In this document: positions 1 through 10,931 of the stretch, in pieces | Position numbering within the stretch: position 1 is the stretch's first letter | Layout of the letters: every line of letters begins with the position of its first letter | Assembly (NCBI RefSeq): GCF_014489495.1 | Contig: NZ_CP060780.1 | Coordinates: 2,305,001 to 2,369,000 of the forward strand | DNA: 64,000 nucleotides | Direction of reading: 5' to 3' | Source: Sphingomonas daechungensis | GTDB taxonomy: Bacteria; Pseudomonadota; Alphaproteobacteria; Sphingomonadales; Sphingomonadaceae | The notes under the pieces: generated by a model | Seen by the model: only the letters and a program-made list of their open reading frames with translations | Database searches by the model: none | What the model was told of the DNA's origin: nothing | Position numbers and translations under genes: made by a program

Positions 1-348
1 TCCAGCCATCGCGTAGGTCGGAGCCGCCGCAATCAACAGTGCACCGCCAGCCATCAAGGCAACGGACAAGGTCAGCCCCGACTTCCTGCCGTAGCGGTCC
101 GAATAGATGCCCATCATCCATGCGCCGATGGGTCGCATCAGGAAGCCGACGGCAAAAATTGCCGCGGCGCTCAGCAGTTGGGCGGTCGGATCTTCTTTCG
201 GGAAGAAGACCGGCGCGAAGTAGATGGTCAGGACGGAGTAGGCATACCAGTCGTACCATTCGACGAGATTGCCCGCCGAACCGCCCAGGATATCCCGGAT
301 CCGTTTCCGCGCGTCCGCAGCCGAACTTGCGGCAGCCGCCGTCGCCAA
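1..348 (-). CDS. MFS transporter, MHS (KgtP/ProP-like) type, N-terminal part
   Basis: This is the N-terminal part of a major facilitator of the metabolite/H+ symporter class; the rest lies beyond the left edge. Read on the minus strand it gives GNLVEWYDWYAYSV, typical of the first helix of MHS proteins, then RPIGAWMMGIYSDRYGRKSG, the conserved loop between helices 2 and 3. These proteins sit in the inner membrane and import organic acids, osmolytes or similar solutes by proton symport. The start is uncertain: a TTG at 348 just after the stop of the upstream permease is the best candidate, with no clear ribosome-binding site. The substrate cannot be told from this fragment. Confidence 0.8.
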   Translation of the reverse strand, partial: MATAAAASSAADARKRIRDILGGSAGNLVEWYDWYAYSVLTIYFAPVFFPKEDPTAQLLSAAAIFAVGFLMRPIGAWMMGIYSDRYGRKSGLTLSVALMAGGALLIAAAPTYAMAG

Positions 349-350
349 GG

Positions 351-1767
351 CTAAGCGGTCTTTTGGGCTCTGGCGCGAGCAGCGGCGCCGTGCCCATAGA
401 TGAAGTAAAGCACCACACCGATCGCTTGTGCGATGAAGAAGAACAACTGTGTGCGCGTTGGCAGACTGTAGAAGAGATACAGGCAGCCGAGGATGCCAGC
501 GATGCCGACGAGCCAGGGCAGCGGCGTCTTGAAACGCCGTTCGCGATTCGGCTCCCGCTGGCGAAGAACCAGCATCGCCGCACATACCGCGACGAAAGCC
601 GCGAGTGTTCCCGCATTGGCCAAGGCGGCGATCGAGGTCAGTGGGATCAGGCCTGCGAAAACTGACGTGACGACCGCCGTGAAGATCGTGATGCGGACCG
701 GCGTTCCGCGGCTCGACACCCGTGCGAGCGAGCTTGGCAGCAGCCCATCGCGCGCGACGGTGAAGAAGATGCGGCTCTGCCCGTAGAAGAACGCGAGGAT
801 CACCGTTGGCAGCGCAATCACTGCCGAAGCGCCAAGCACGCGTGCTGCCCACGGCTGCCCGATCTCACGCAGGATGAGCGCCAATGGCTCGGCGCTATCG
901 GCAAAGCCGGTGTAGGCGACCGCGCCGATCGCTGCGGCCGCGACGACCATGTAGATCGCGACGCAAACGACCATCGACCCGACGATACCGATGGCAAGGT
1001 CGCGGCTCGGGTCCTTGGCTTCCTCCGCCGCAGTCGCGATCGCGTCGAAGCCGTAGAAGGCAAAGAAGATGATCGCCGCGGCCGCCATCACCCCGACTTC
1101 GCTTCCCGACGGTCCAGATTTGGGGAAGCCGAACGGCATGAACGGCTGGAAATGCGAGGAGTCGAAGACCGGCAAAGCAACAGCAATGAACAAGGCGAGC
1201 GCCGCCATCTTGATAACGACCAAGATGGCATTCACGGTCGCGCTTTCGCGTGTGCCGGCAATCAGCATCCCGGCGACAACGACGATAATGAAGATCGCGG
1301 GACGTTGATGATCCCCCGAGCTCTGGCCCCTTTATCAGGGCGTCAGGTAACCCCATTCCTATCGAGCTTAGAAAACCCGCCGCATAGCCCGACCAACCGA
1401 CGGCCACGGCGCTGACGACCAAGGTGTATTCGAGGATCAGCGCCACGCCGATCATCCAGGCGATGAGCTCGCCGAAAACCGCGTAGGAATAGGTGTACGC
1501 GCTGCCCGAAGCAGGGATCATCGTGGCGACTTCCGCATAGGCGAGCGCTGCGCAGGCACAGATCGCGCCGGCGATGGCGAAGGACAGGATCACGGCCGGG
1601 CCCGCCTTGCCGGCGCCGACCCCGATCAATGTAAGAATGCCGGTACCGACGATTGCCCCGACGCCAAGCGCGACGAGGTGCGGCCAGGACAGGGACTGCG
1701 CAAGACGATGCTCTTCCGGAAGGTCCTCGCGAGCGACGACCTGCTTGCGCACATTCCAGTTCTTCAT
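351..1767 (-). CDS. APC-family amino acid permease (frameshifted)
   Basis: Inner-membrane amino acid transporter of the APC superfamily, close to the cationic amino acid transporter type, about 470 residues when joined. The N-terminal half shows GVGAIVGTGILTLIGVGAGK, the helix 1 substrate-site motif; the C-terminal half supplies the remaining helices, with FYGQSRIFFTVARDGLLP characteristic of this group. The reading frame breaks once near 1305, where the sequence should read on as GGIINVPAIFII; one base is missing. The start at 1767 (MKNWNVRKQ) is preceded by GGGAGG at good spacing. The downstream MFS gene begins at its stop, so the two may be co-transcribed. Substrate is inferred from family only. 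Confidence 0.85.
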
Positions 1768-1815
1768 GAAGCCTCCCCTGCCTGAGCGCTGTTCTGGCAC
1801 GCCAGCGGGTGCGGC

Positions 1816-4800
1816 TCAATAATCCTTGCTGACCCTGAGGTTCGCGCTGGTCCGGCCGATCGTCGAAATCGACGAAAGGATCGAAAGCCAGCGGGTCACC
1901 TGGAACTCCGCGCGCGTGGCGGAATAGCCCTGCCCGTCCGTGATGACTTCGACGTACAGCCTACGAGTCACGAACTTACCCGCCGCGACGGCAGTCTTCT
2001 GCCCGGTTGCGACGTCGGCGGGAATGATCCGGAGCCGGTCCAGGCCCACGGCCTTCCGCAAGCTGTTGATCGGGTCCAGTCCACCGCCGCCGGACTGAAG
2101 GGCGGCGACCGCGGATGCGAGCTGCAGAGCCTCGGCGGCGGACAGGTTGGTAATCGAAGTGCCGAACAGGATGCGGGAGAGAAGCTCATCCTCAGGAAGC
2201 GGCGGAACGCTTGTGAAGCTGATATCCGGCTGCAACCCGCTGCCCCGACGACCACCGTCGCGTCCAGGCCCTGCACGTTCGCCTGTGCTCGAATGTCGAG
2301 GATCGGATCCGGCGGATATTCGCCCCGGAAGCGGATGATTCCCCGATCCAGTCGGAAGGTCCGGCCGGCGAAGTCATATTCGCCGCGGACGAGATTTGCC
2401 TGGCCGGTCATGCGGGGCGCATCCGCCGTGCCGGTAACGTGCAGATTGGTGGACCAGATGCTGTCGATCCCTAGTCCCCGCACTTTGACCTCGCCGCCCG
2501 ATACGTCGAAGTCGAGCCTCCACGGATGAAGGGCGGCAATTTCGATGACCTCGTCCTGATCGAGGCCGATGTGACGCACTTGCAATTGCGGGACGGCTGC
2601 AGCGGCGCTCGCCTGGCCCAAGGTGAACCGACCGTTGTCGAGATGGAGCTTGCCGCTGATCGTTCCGCCCTGCCCGTCCGAACGGACCTGAATGGGTCCG
2701 GTGACCCGCGCGGCGATGTCGTCGCGGTCGAGCAGCAGCGCGTGGCTGGCGTTGAACGAAAGGTTTAGCGCGGCCATCCCACCGCTGAAGTCCACCGTTC
2801 CGGTACCTTCGACGGACCCATTGCCTTTGGTCGTCCCGGCCAGCCGCTTGAAAACCAGGCGTGAACCGATGAACTGCCCGTCGACCTGGAGCTGTTCGAC
2901 GAGTGTGCCGGTGACTGCGCTCTCGACGCGACCGTTCGTCGTGTGAACCGATCCGCGAATGGTCGGATCGACGAGCTTGCCGCCAATGTCCGCGCCGATC
3001 GAAATCGGACCTGTCAGGTCGAAGATCTCGATCCCCGACAGCCGCCAAAGCGTGTCGGTTGGGCCGGCATAGCGAAGCTGGGCCAGCAATGGGGCATTGA
3101 GCAACTCCGTCACAAGGTCCCCGCCACCGATCGGCGCGAAGCGAACCTGTGCACGCCCGATCGTCTCGCCTCCACTGACCGCCACAGCCCGCATCGCTGC
3201 CTTGTCGCCGGTGATGATGGCGGCGACACCGACGTCGATCGGCTTTGACGCAAGCACGAGCCCTGACCGGCTAAGGCCACGGATCTTGAGGTCGACGCGC
3301 CCGTTGCGGTTGCCCTTCCAGGCGTAGTCGAGCCGGCCGGAAGCGATTCCGCTGAGATCGAGATCGGGCCAGCCGAGATCCAGCACTTCCAGTGGCATGG
3401 ACTGCAGTTGGACGTGAACCTCGGGGAGCGATCCGCTGCGGCCCGCGACGACCGCGCGCCCACTGGAAAAGGTTATGCTGGTGGGAGCGAGCTGCCAGCC
3501 GTCACCCGCTCGCGTGAGGACCGCAGCCTGGTTCAGAACAAGCGGCTGGTGCTCGACGGAACCCTTCCCTGTGACCTCGATGCGGTCGGGCGATACATCC
3601 GCCAGCGCGTTGAATTCGAATGCCGCGCCGCGGCGACCAGCGAGCACTGCCTGGATCTGTCCTGACCCGTTCACCAGCTTTGCGTTGGCCTTCAGGCTGG
3701 CCAGGGTCATGCCGGACATCTGAAGGCCATGTGCGTTGACCGATCCGTCGATGGTCGTGCGGCCGTCCTGCAGGATCATGCTGCCATCGATCCGTCCCGA
3801 CTTCACAGCCAGCATCGGGAAATGGACGTCTGTCGCGTTGAGATGCGCCTCGATCCTCTGCGCGCCATTCACGGGCGCAAAGCCAAGTGTGCCGTCGAGC
3901 CCTCCCCAGCCAGTGTCAACGTGCCGGTGAAGCCGCCCGGGTCGGCGCGTAGATCGCCCGAGGCGCGTGTCCCGCTGACATCCAGGGCAGCAATCGAGAT
4001 AACCGCCGCTCCGCCTTGGGCAGGAGGATGCGGCCGTTGCTGGTGAAGGGACCCAATCGCGACTGACCGTTCGCTTTGTAGTCGAAACCCGCGGCTGTCG
4101 GGTCCAGCAATACGTTCACGTCGCGGAGTCCGAGAGCCTCATTCGGGCTATCCAGGAAGAGTTGAACGCGCGGCCGGACGATATCTCCATCGAGAGTCAG
4201 CCGGAACGAACCGTAGAGCGCCTGCTTTCCGCGGCCCACCATGTGGAAAGTACCGTCATGGTTGCGACGACCTTCGCCAGCCAGGCGAAGCTTGGGCGAG
4301 TAAAGCTGAAGGCCGGTGAAATAGAGGATCCCATCCGGGCCTCGCTCGAGCCGCGTCTCGATTCTCGGCAGGCCGCCCGTGAGGCTGGCAAAGAAACTGT
4401 TGTCGAGCCTTCGGACCCAGACCTTGCCGGTGCCGACCACTCTCGAGCCCTTGCCATTCGGGCCGGGCACGACCGTGAGTTCCGTCTGGACGTCGACGAT
4501 TCCCAGGCCCTCAATGAAATAGCGCGTCAGTCCGCCAGAAATCACCACCCGGAAATGGCCGGTCACCAGATCGAACAGCAGCCCGAGCTTCGCGTTCAGC
4601 TTCGCGCTTCTGAGCTGCAGCCCATCACCTCGAACGAACTTCGGCGTGACTGTCAGGACGCCGTCGAGCCGTGCGTTGGCGAGAATGTCGCCCGCGACAT
4701 CGCCGATGCCCGTAATCGCCCGGGCCGACAGTTGCAGCGGAACGCGCATCGGCCACGGCGAAAGATTGCCGCTCCCTTCGGCACGCACGTTCACGAAACC

Positions 4801-5978
4801 GATGTCGTCGAACTTCAGGGCGGGAGACGTCAGGCGGTACGAAAAGCGCGCGGTCTCATACGGGCCGTCGAGCGTCCACAGCATGCGGATGTCGCGACCC
4901 GTCATGTTGGTGAACAGCGCTTGTGGACGAAGCAGATCGACGCCCAGGCGAAGGTCCTCGTACCGGCCCTCGGCAAGGTCGACCGCGCCGCTTGCGACGG
5001 CGCGCAGCGCTGCCGAACCGACGGTCAGCTTCCCGCCAAGTATCCGATCCTTGAATGTGGCGTCGCCGATCACCTTCACCGTCGGTGACGTCAGCGCCTT
5101 CCATCGCCCTTTCAGAAATGGCGCGGGTGCAAGCGCGCCCGAAAGACCGTATCGACCGTCGCGAACGGTCAACTCGAGGCGGGCAGCCTTCCGATTCGAA
5201 ACATCCAGCGCTGCGATACCCGCCATGCGGTCCACGAGCCGTCGCCGGTCACAACCAGATCGATCGAGCGTTTCCAGCCAAGCAACGCCGGAACAATTCC
5301 GTCGGCGGGAGAGTGCGAGCGGACTTCCAAATCGAACCTGTTGCCGTCCGGCTCGGCATCGAGCTTGAGCGCGAGCTGGTCGCCGCCGCGGTCCATTTTT
5401 GCACGGAGATCGACGAGAGCCCGGCCTCCACGCACGTCGGCGCTTCCGTAGACCGACCCGCTGCGCGCAACGCCGGTGACGTCCTTCGCAAGCTCGAGCC
5501 GGTGGATGCTGAGTTCGCCAACATGGATGTCGAACTTGGGAAGCAATGGGCCATGTCGCCCAGTCGCTTTCATTTTCGGCAGACGGAGAAGCGTTATTCG
5601 ATCCGCCTCGATCCGCTCCAGGAAAAGCGAGTTGCGAAACCAGCGCAGCGGCGCCCAGTCGATATCGATTTCGGGCGAAGTGACGAAGACTCCGTTCTGA
5701 TCGAGCACCGCAATGTTCTTGAGCTTCGTTTCGCGGAAAATTGAGCCTTCGATGCGCCCGATGCGGAAGCGCAGCCCAGAAGACGTCTCGATTCGCTCGA
5801 TCCGGTCGACGATGAAGCGGTGGCCCGGAGCGGTGTCGAGAACGATCAGCCCGACAACGGCCAATGCGAAAATGGCCGCAACGAATGCCAGCAACTCGGT
5901 CGCCAGGCGCCGCGGCCAGCTCCGCTTCGGCCGATCGGGCGGCGCAGCCGGGACTGCGGTTTCGGCGGCCTCGGCCAC
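1816..5978 (-). CDS. tamB: TamB, translocation and assembly module protein (frameshifted)
   Basis: TamB is a long inner-membrane-anchored periplasmic protein of repetitive beta structure that bridges to TamA in the outer membrane and helps phospholipid transport and autotransporter/outer-membrane protein assembly. Joined length is about 1,388 residues, normal for sphingomonads. A single membrane helix lies near residues 25-48 (ELLAFVAAIFALAVVGLIVL). The C-terminal DUF490 region ends with the family-typical stretch around PEDELLSRILFGTSITNLSA and a final beta strand. At least three frame breaks occur, near 5200, 3890 and 2240. The GTG start lies one base beyond the tamA stop, so tamA-tamB form an operon. 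Confidence 0.92.
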
Positions 5979-5979
5979 G

Positions 5980-7957
5980 CTAGAACGCTTGTCCTAGAGA
6001 AACGACGACGGCGATCCTGGAATCGTTGGCCCGCGGATTGAGCGGCGTTCCGACATCAATCCGGATCGGTCCGAAAGCCGAATAGTATCGAAGGCCCACG
6101 CCCGCGCCGAGCTGCCAGCTATTGAGATCCGGCATGGCGTCCGTGGTTAGAGTGCCACCGTCGAGGAACGGGACCACTCCGAAATTGCCTCCGAACGCTT
6201 TGAGACGGATGCGTGCTTCGAGGGCAAATTCGGCGAGACCTGACCCGCCGATCGGATCGTCGAATGCGTCGCGCGGCCCAGGCGCTGGAAGCCATACCCG
6301 CGGACGGAGCCGCCTCCCCTGAGTAGAAACGCCTGGAGGGAGCAATTTCCGACGACTCAGCCCCGAGGATCGTCCCAAGCCTGATTCTGCCGGCCAGCAC
6401 GACACTGTCCGAAACCGGCCGGTAGGCGCTCGCGTCCAACTGGATCCGCGCATATGTTGTATTCGAGCCCTTGACCGAGACCTCCGGGCTGACGCGGCCG
6501 CCGAGTCGAAAGCCCGTCGAGGGGTTCAGTAGGTCGTTCGATCCGTCGTAACGGAGACTTAGCGGCAACGCGCCTATGAAGAAGGCCCGCGTTTCCTTGG
6601 TATTGATGTCGTTGAAGATGCCGCGCTCGTCGGTCGCGATGAGGTCCGCGCCGTAGCTCCACGTCCACTTCTTCTGCCAGATGATGTTGCTCTGCCGCTC
6701 GATCAGGCCGCTGAGCCGGAGCGTCCGCGCTTCATAAGCATCACGATTGACGTTGCTGGCGAGCGCCAGGATGTCGAGCGTCTGGTCGCGGCGGCGGAAA
6801 TTGCTGCGGCGAAGCTCGACCGATGCCATCTGCTCCTGCGTGCCGGCGATGCCCCGCACCGTGAGGGCGCCTTCCGGATTGATGAAGTTGCGATGCTGCC
6901 AGCTCGCCTCAACGCGCACGCCTTCACCCGTGCCGTAGCCGAGTTCTCCGGCAACGGTCCGCATCGGAGCGGGCTCGAGGTGTACGTCGATATTGATTGT
7001 CTGCCGATCGGCTGACGGACGAGCTTTACATCGGCTGACGCGACGAGCCCCGTCGCGACGAGCGCACGTCGCAGGTCATTGACCTTCGATTGCTTGAACT
7101 GGTCACCCGTGTCGAACCGCGCGATGGTCGCGATGTGACGGGCCGAGAACGGAGGCTTGCCGCTGACCGTGAACTTCCCGAAATGCGCGACCGGTCCGGG
7201 TTGCACGGGCAGGACCAGGGTGGCGGTTTGCGTTCGGTGATCGGCTTCGATCTTTTGCTCGCCAATTTCCGCTAGCGCATAGCCATCCTCCCCAAGCGCG
7301 ACCTTGAGCGCGGTACCGGCATTGATGACGTTTTCCGCGATCACCGGATCGCCCGCCTTGACGGCGAATGCGCTGCGCAGCGATGCCGCTTCCTCGCCGG
7401 CCGACTCGAGGCCGGGAAGCTCAACCGACTGAAACGTGAATTGTCGCCCCGGGTCGGCGACCAGAACAACGCGGATCGCGTCCTTGATCGGCTCAATCCG
7501 GGGATCGACCACGGCATCAAAATAGCCGCGGGATCGCAGGAGCTGGGTCAGTAGGTCTGCGTCCGCCCTCGACCGCCGGTCGATCTGCGCCGCATTCAAT
7601 GCCTCGCCATGGCCTTGGCGAAGCGCCGATTGCGTATTGAACGTTTCCGTGAGCGCCCGCTCGCCATCGACCCCTGAAGGCCTTCCAGGACAACGGAGTA
7701 TTTGCTTTCCTTGGTGGAATCGACTTCGGCCGCCTTCGTCTCAGTCGCATCCGCAGCAGGTTCGGTGGCGTCCAGCGGAGCAATCACGTCCGGCGCGTTC
7801 ATGTCCGGCCAGTCGACGCCAAGGTCCGGCATGGGATCGAGCGGCGCATTCGGATCCAATTCCGCGGATCCCTGCGATTGCGACCAAGCGGGGCGAAAGG
7901 GCACAGCAATGCAGCGACCGCGCATGCGGTCAGCGGCGCTCTTCCCCACGCTCTCAT
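5980..7957 (-). CDS. tamA: TamA, BamA-family outer-membrane protein (frameshifted)
   Basis: Omp85-family outer-membrane protein, partner of the adjacent TamB. The true start is ATG at 7957: MRAWGRAPLTACAVAALLC is a signal peptide, and the frame then breaks in a CCCC run near 7890 and continues as AWSQSQGSAELDP. POTRA domains follow (GYFDAVVDPRIEPIKDAIRV and later), then a 16-strand-type barrel ending in VVSLGQAF with the terminal aromatic residue expected for barrel insertion. At least five single-base losses are needed to join the reading (near 7890, 7670, 7000, 6330 and 6280). Joined length is about 660 residues. A short acidic Pro/Asp/Ala-rich linker lies between signal peptide and first POTRA. 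Confidence 0.9.
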
Positions 7958-8006
7958 GATAGGAGCCTAACCGGCGCTCCTGAACGGCGCCAGTCCGGTC
8001 TATGGT

Positions 8007-8225
8007 CTAGTGCACAGTTCCACGCACTTCTTCGTCGGAAAGTGTCGCGATGACCCGCTCGATCTGCCGCCAATGGCAGAATCGAAGCAAGTTGCCCGCA
8101 TCGCGGCTGCTTTCCGCACGCGCCGCGGCCTCAAACCCTGCATCGTCCCCGAAGCGGTCGATAAGGTCCGAAGCTTCCGTGAGAGCAAGGCGGCCAGCGA
8201 TGTAGGGCGAGTCCATGTCTCCCAT
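8007..8225 (-). CDS. Small conserved-type hypothetical protein (72 aa)
   Basis: A 72-residue soluble protein, MGDMDSPYIAGRLALTEASD through ATLSDEEVRGTVH. It is mostly helical and charged, with no membrane segment or signal peptide. The start at 8225 is preceded by GAAAGGGG at suitable spacing; a second ATG lies three codons later. It faces tamA tail to head and is probably separately expressed. Short proteins of this kind, with an RxAxxLLRFCHWRQIERVI-like segment, are common in sphingomonads, but I know no function for them. Confidence 0.65.
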   Translation of the reverse strand: MGDMDSPYIAGRLALTEASDLIDRFGDDAGFEAAARAESSRDAGNLLRFCHWRQIERVIATLSDEEVRGTVH

Positions 8226-8320
8226 TAACCCCGAACCCCTTTCCCGATGACCGACATTCCTGGTCAACCGATCGTTCACCATGAATGTTTGGAGGGTGGA
8301 GCCAACGACCGCGCTCTGCC

Positions 8321-8503
8321 ATGAGCGATTTCATGGCGACACGAAAACCGATGGCCGGCGGATTCCTGTGGATGATCGCGATCCTCGCCGGAGCGATCTG
8401 GGGCGTCATGGCTGGCAATCCCATGAAGGGCATATTGATCGGCACGTTTGCGGGCGCGGCGATGGCCGCAGCCATCTGGTTGCTGGATCGCTCGCGCCGC
8501 TGA
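8321..8503 (+). CDS. Small membrane protein (60 aa)
   Basis: A short protein with two predicted hydrophobic helices, GGFLWMIAILAGAIWGVMAG and ILIGTFAGAAMAAAIWLL, and a positive tail DRSRR, so probably a two-span inner-membrane protein. I chose the internal ATG at 8321 (MSDFMATRKP); an upstream ATG at 8285 would add 12 residues of low-quality sequence, and another lies at 8333. It converges with the S24-type gene and their stops nearly touch. Function unknown. Confidence 0.6.
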   Translation: MSDFMATRKPMAGGFLWMIAILAGAIWGVMAGNPMKGILIGTFAGAAMAAAIWLLDRSRR

Positions 8504-9145
8504 TCAGCCGATCTTGCGGCCGGCCCAGATAACGCGGCCGATACAGTTGATCGCCTCGATGTCGCAATCCGGCCAATCGGGATAGGCGGGATTGTCAGAC
8601 TGCACAGTGACTCGCCGGCCGGCCGGATGAAGCGCGAGGCGCTTGACGACCAGCGCATCGTCGGCGCGAAGGACGTAGATCCCGTCTCGCAGTCTTTCGT
8701 TGCAGTCGCCCAGGTCGACCAGAATATCGTCGCCCGCGTTCAGCGTCGGCGCCATGGAATCGCCTTCGACACGGATGATGGACAGACGGCCGGCCGGCGA
8801 TTGGGTCAGGCTTTTCAGCCAGCCCTCGTCGAATGCGAAATAGGCTTTGCCGACTTGATCGTACGGGATTGCCCCGGTCCCGCCGAGGCACGAACCGCGC
8901 TGCGGTTTACGGCGACCAACCCACCAACCGCCTCATCGCCCGACGGTCCACCAAGTAGCGCCTCCGAGACGGAAAAATATCGTGCGAGCTTGCGGCGTTC
9001 ATCCTCACCGAGGCGCTTCGGGACGCCGCGGCGGACGAATTGCTGGATGTAGGCCGGGTTGCGACCCAGCATCCGCGAAAGGCCGGCAAAGTCCTCCCCC
9101 GCTCGGCGCATAGCCGCTCAAGAACTGTGCGGGGTCGTTCAACAT
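8504..9145 (-). CDS. S24-family repressor/peptidase with N-terminal HTH (frameshifted)
   Basis: A C2/LexA-like regulator. The N-terminal part (MLNDPAQFL, then SRMLGRNPAYIQQFVRRGVP) is an XRE-like helix-turn-helix; the C-terminal part carries the S24 self-cleavage fold with GDSMAPTL (serine nucleophile) and VVKRLAL (lysine). Such proteins repress stress or prophage-like genes, with autocleavage as the usual switch. Three frame breaks occur: two near the start, where missing Gs in TTGAG and in GGGGG hide the expected FLERLCAERGEDF, and one near 8870. The corrected start is ATG at 9145. It stands alone between short hypothetical genes and I see no prophage around it. Confidence 0.8.
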
Positions 9146-9247
9146 GGTTTCCTCATAGTTATAGGAAAATCCCTAGACAAGTAGGAATTGCATTGGGAGG
9201 GAATGGGCAGCCGAGTCGCGTTGGGTAATGAGGAATAGCAAGTGCAT

Positions 9248-9412
9248 TTACTTCGTGAAGTTGAGAAGTTCCTGAATCGGAGCCAAATCGCGCCGACTCG
9301 TTTCGGTCGCGACGCGGTTGGCGATCCACGCTTCGTGTTCGACCTTCGCAGAGGGCGAGAGCCGCGCGAAGCGACAGTCGAGCGTGTCCGTGCTTTTCTG
9401 GAGACTGTCCAA
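9248..9412 (-). CDS. Possible small protein, TTG start (54 aa)
   Basis: Candidate short gene from TTG at 9412: LDSLQKSTDTLDCRFARLSP to PIQELLNFTK. Support is the coding-like third-position GC bias and an AAGG ribosome-binding site seven bases upstream. It contains an ARLSPSAKVEHEAWIANRVA helix-rich core and no membrane segment. Its start codon overlaps by one base the ATG of the divergent gene on the plus strand, so both would share one control region with almost no space for a promoter between them. Function unknown; it may instead be part of a longer gene broken by a frameshift. Confidence 0.4.
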   Translation of the reverse strand: MDSLQKSTDTLDCRFARLSPSAKVEHEAWIANRVATETSRRDLAPIQELLNFTK

Positions 9413-9744
9413 TGAACCGCCTTGCCATGTCCCGGGCTGGCGCTGCCTTGCTACGTGCCCTCCTCGCCCGCGCACTCGTCAATCGTGATAGGATTTTGCT
9501 TACGCACTATCGTTCAACCGATTGGCAATCGCTCACTTTCGTCGGCGAACGTCACGAAATGCAGTTCAGGATTCCAGGGCCAGGAGCCAATGAAATCTTC
9601 AAGATGATGACCAGCGATCTCTCGGACAGCGAGTTCGCGATTCCCGGACAGCTGGTCGCCGACGTGCTCGTGTACGGAAAGCCGTCACACGAGCGCGACG
9701 GCTCCCTCAGCTTCGCCATCGAGGCGCTGACGATAGAGAATTAG
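9412..9744 (+). CDS. Conserved-type hypothetical protein (110 aa)
   Basis: A 110-residue protein starting MNRLAMSRAGAALLRALLAR; the recognisable core is RSTDWQSLTFVGERHEMQF, then PGANEIFKMMTSDLSDSEF and IPGQLVADVLVYG, which looks like a small soluble alpha/beta domain. GGAG lies eight bases before the ATG. The start overlaps that of a divergent short gene, and the stop overlaps the end of the next convergent gene by four bases. I do not recognise a named family; it resembles short sphingomonad proteins of unknown role. Confidence 0.7.
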   Translation: MNRLAMSRAGAALLRALLARALVNRDRILLTHYRSTDWQSLTFVGERHEMQFRIPGPGANEIFKMMTSDLSDSEFAIPGQLVADVLVYGKPSHERDGSLSFAIEALTIEN

Positions 9745-10267
9745 CGGAGCGAGCGGCGGAGAGCTGCAAGCGCATCGTGCAGCTCTTGCGTCGCGTCCGG
9801 CGGAGTTCGCCGGGGATTACCGCGCAGATGGGTTTCAATCCGCTCTCGCATTTCGCCCGCCGTCTCCGCAGGCTGGAAAAGCTGCACAACGCGCGAATCT
9901 GGAACTTCAGGCTCCACTACCTCGTCAAGTACGAGTTCTTCACCGGGCGCTTTTTCCTCGGTGGCACCGAGCCGCTCGACGATGCCAACCACGTCGGCCT
10001 GTTCCAGCAGTTCGGCAACGGACGATTGTTCATACTCCGCCGGAGCCTGCTCGAACTGGCTGATCGGAAAGCCCCTTCGCTCTCCCCGAATTTCCTGAGG
10101 AAAAGCCAGGTTGCGCCAAACGCTCCCGCGCCTGCTGCCACGGGTGTCACCGCGACAATCGACTGACCACCGAACGTCCCGGCCGCAAAAGCCACCGCCG
10201 ACCCAAATATCGCAGCCGGCGCAAGTTCGAACGCCAGCGACCACCCAATGTTTTCGCGCTCACCCAT
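9741..10267 (-). CDS. Membrane protein of unknown function (frameshifted)
   Basis: The N-terminal part (MGERENIGWSLAFELAPAAI) carries two hydrophobic segments, roughly residues 10-30 and 35-55, so it is probably anchored in the inner membrane. The C-terminal half is acidic and Glu/Val-rich (SSVAELLEQADVVGIVERLG) and ends in a basic helix (ELHDALAALRRSLR). The frame breaks once near 10080, where the reading should continue as GAFPISQFEQAPAEYEQ. Joined length is about 175 residues. I know of no function; the layout (membrane anchor plus acidic cytoplasmic tail) is seen in many uncharacterised sphingomonad proteins. Confidence 0.65.
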
Positions 10268-10302
10268 GCGATCGGGTGTAACGGGAAATCCTTTCCAGCC
10301 GG

Positions 10303-10871
10303 TTAGGCAGTTTCCTCGGCGGCCGCCATCGCACCGGACTTCTCGACCAGCCGGATGACGGCTTCCGTGAAGGCAGGTACATCGTCGGGGTTGCGGCTTG
10401 TGACGATGTTTCCGTCGGTCACGGCAGCTTCGTCGACGACATTCGCGCCCGCATTGCGAAGATCGGTGCGGATCGATGGCCAGCTGGTCGCCGTCTTTCC
10501 GCGCAGGAGGTCGGCCTCGACCAGCAGCCAGGGACCATGACAGATGGCGGCAATGGGCTTTCCCGCCTGGTTGAAGGCGCGGATCAGCTCGATTGCCGCT
10601 CCGTTCGTCCGCAAGTGATCGGGATTGCGGACACCGCCGGGGAGGACCAATGCGTCGTAATCCTCGGCGCGAGCCTGCTCGATCGTTAGATCCGGCGGAT
10701 CGTCCTGCCGGGATCGTCGTGAACGGTCGCCTGAATCGGCTTCAGATCCGGAGACGCAAGTTTCACATTCGCGCCTCGATCCTGAAAGATCTGGCGCGGG
10801 CCGAACAGTTCCGATTCTTCGAAGCCGTCGCTCGAAACAATCAGGATTCGCGCATTCGAAATCTCGGGCAC
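10303..10871 (-). CDS. PfpI/DJ-1-family type 1 glutamine amidotransferase-like protein (frameshifted)
   Basis: Member of the DJ-1/PfpI superfamily, of the YhbO/PfpI type linked to stress protection and deglycation. It starts ARILIVSSDGFEESELFGP, has the Glu of EESE, and carries the nucleophile elbow AAICHGPW with the catalytic cysteine and adjacent histidine; AGANVVDEAAVTDGNIVTSR is the usual C-terminal signature. One frame break near 10700 separates the N-terminal 60 residues. The GTG at 10871 has an excellent AAAGGAGG five bases upstream, better than the GTG six bases earlier. Joined length is about 189 residues, normal for the family. Confidence 0.88.
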
Positions 10872-10931
10872 AGGCACCTCCTTTGGGCTCGGTCAGGAAC
10901 TCGCTGGCCCTCCCGGCGCTTAAGCGTGCCG

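Noticed and set aside
39..665. Plus-strand open frame of 208 codons at the left edge
   Set aside because: Antisense to the MFS and APC transporter genes; the translation is Arg/Pro/Ser-rich filler.
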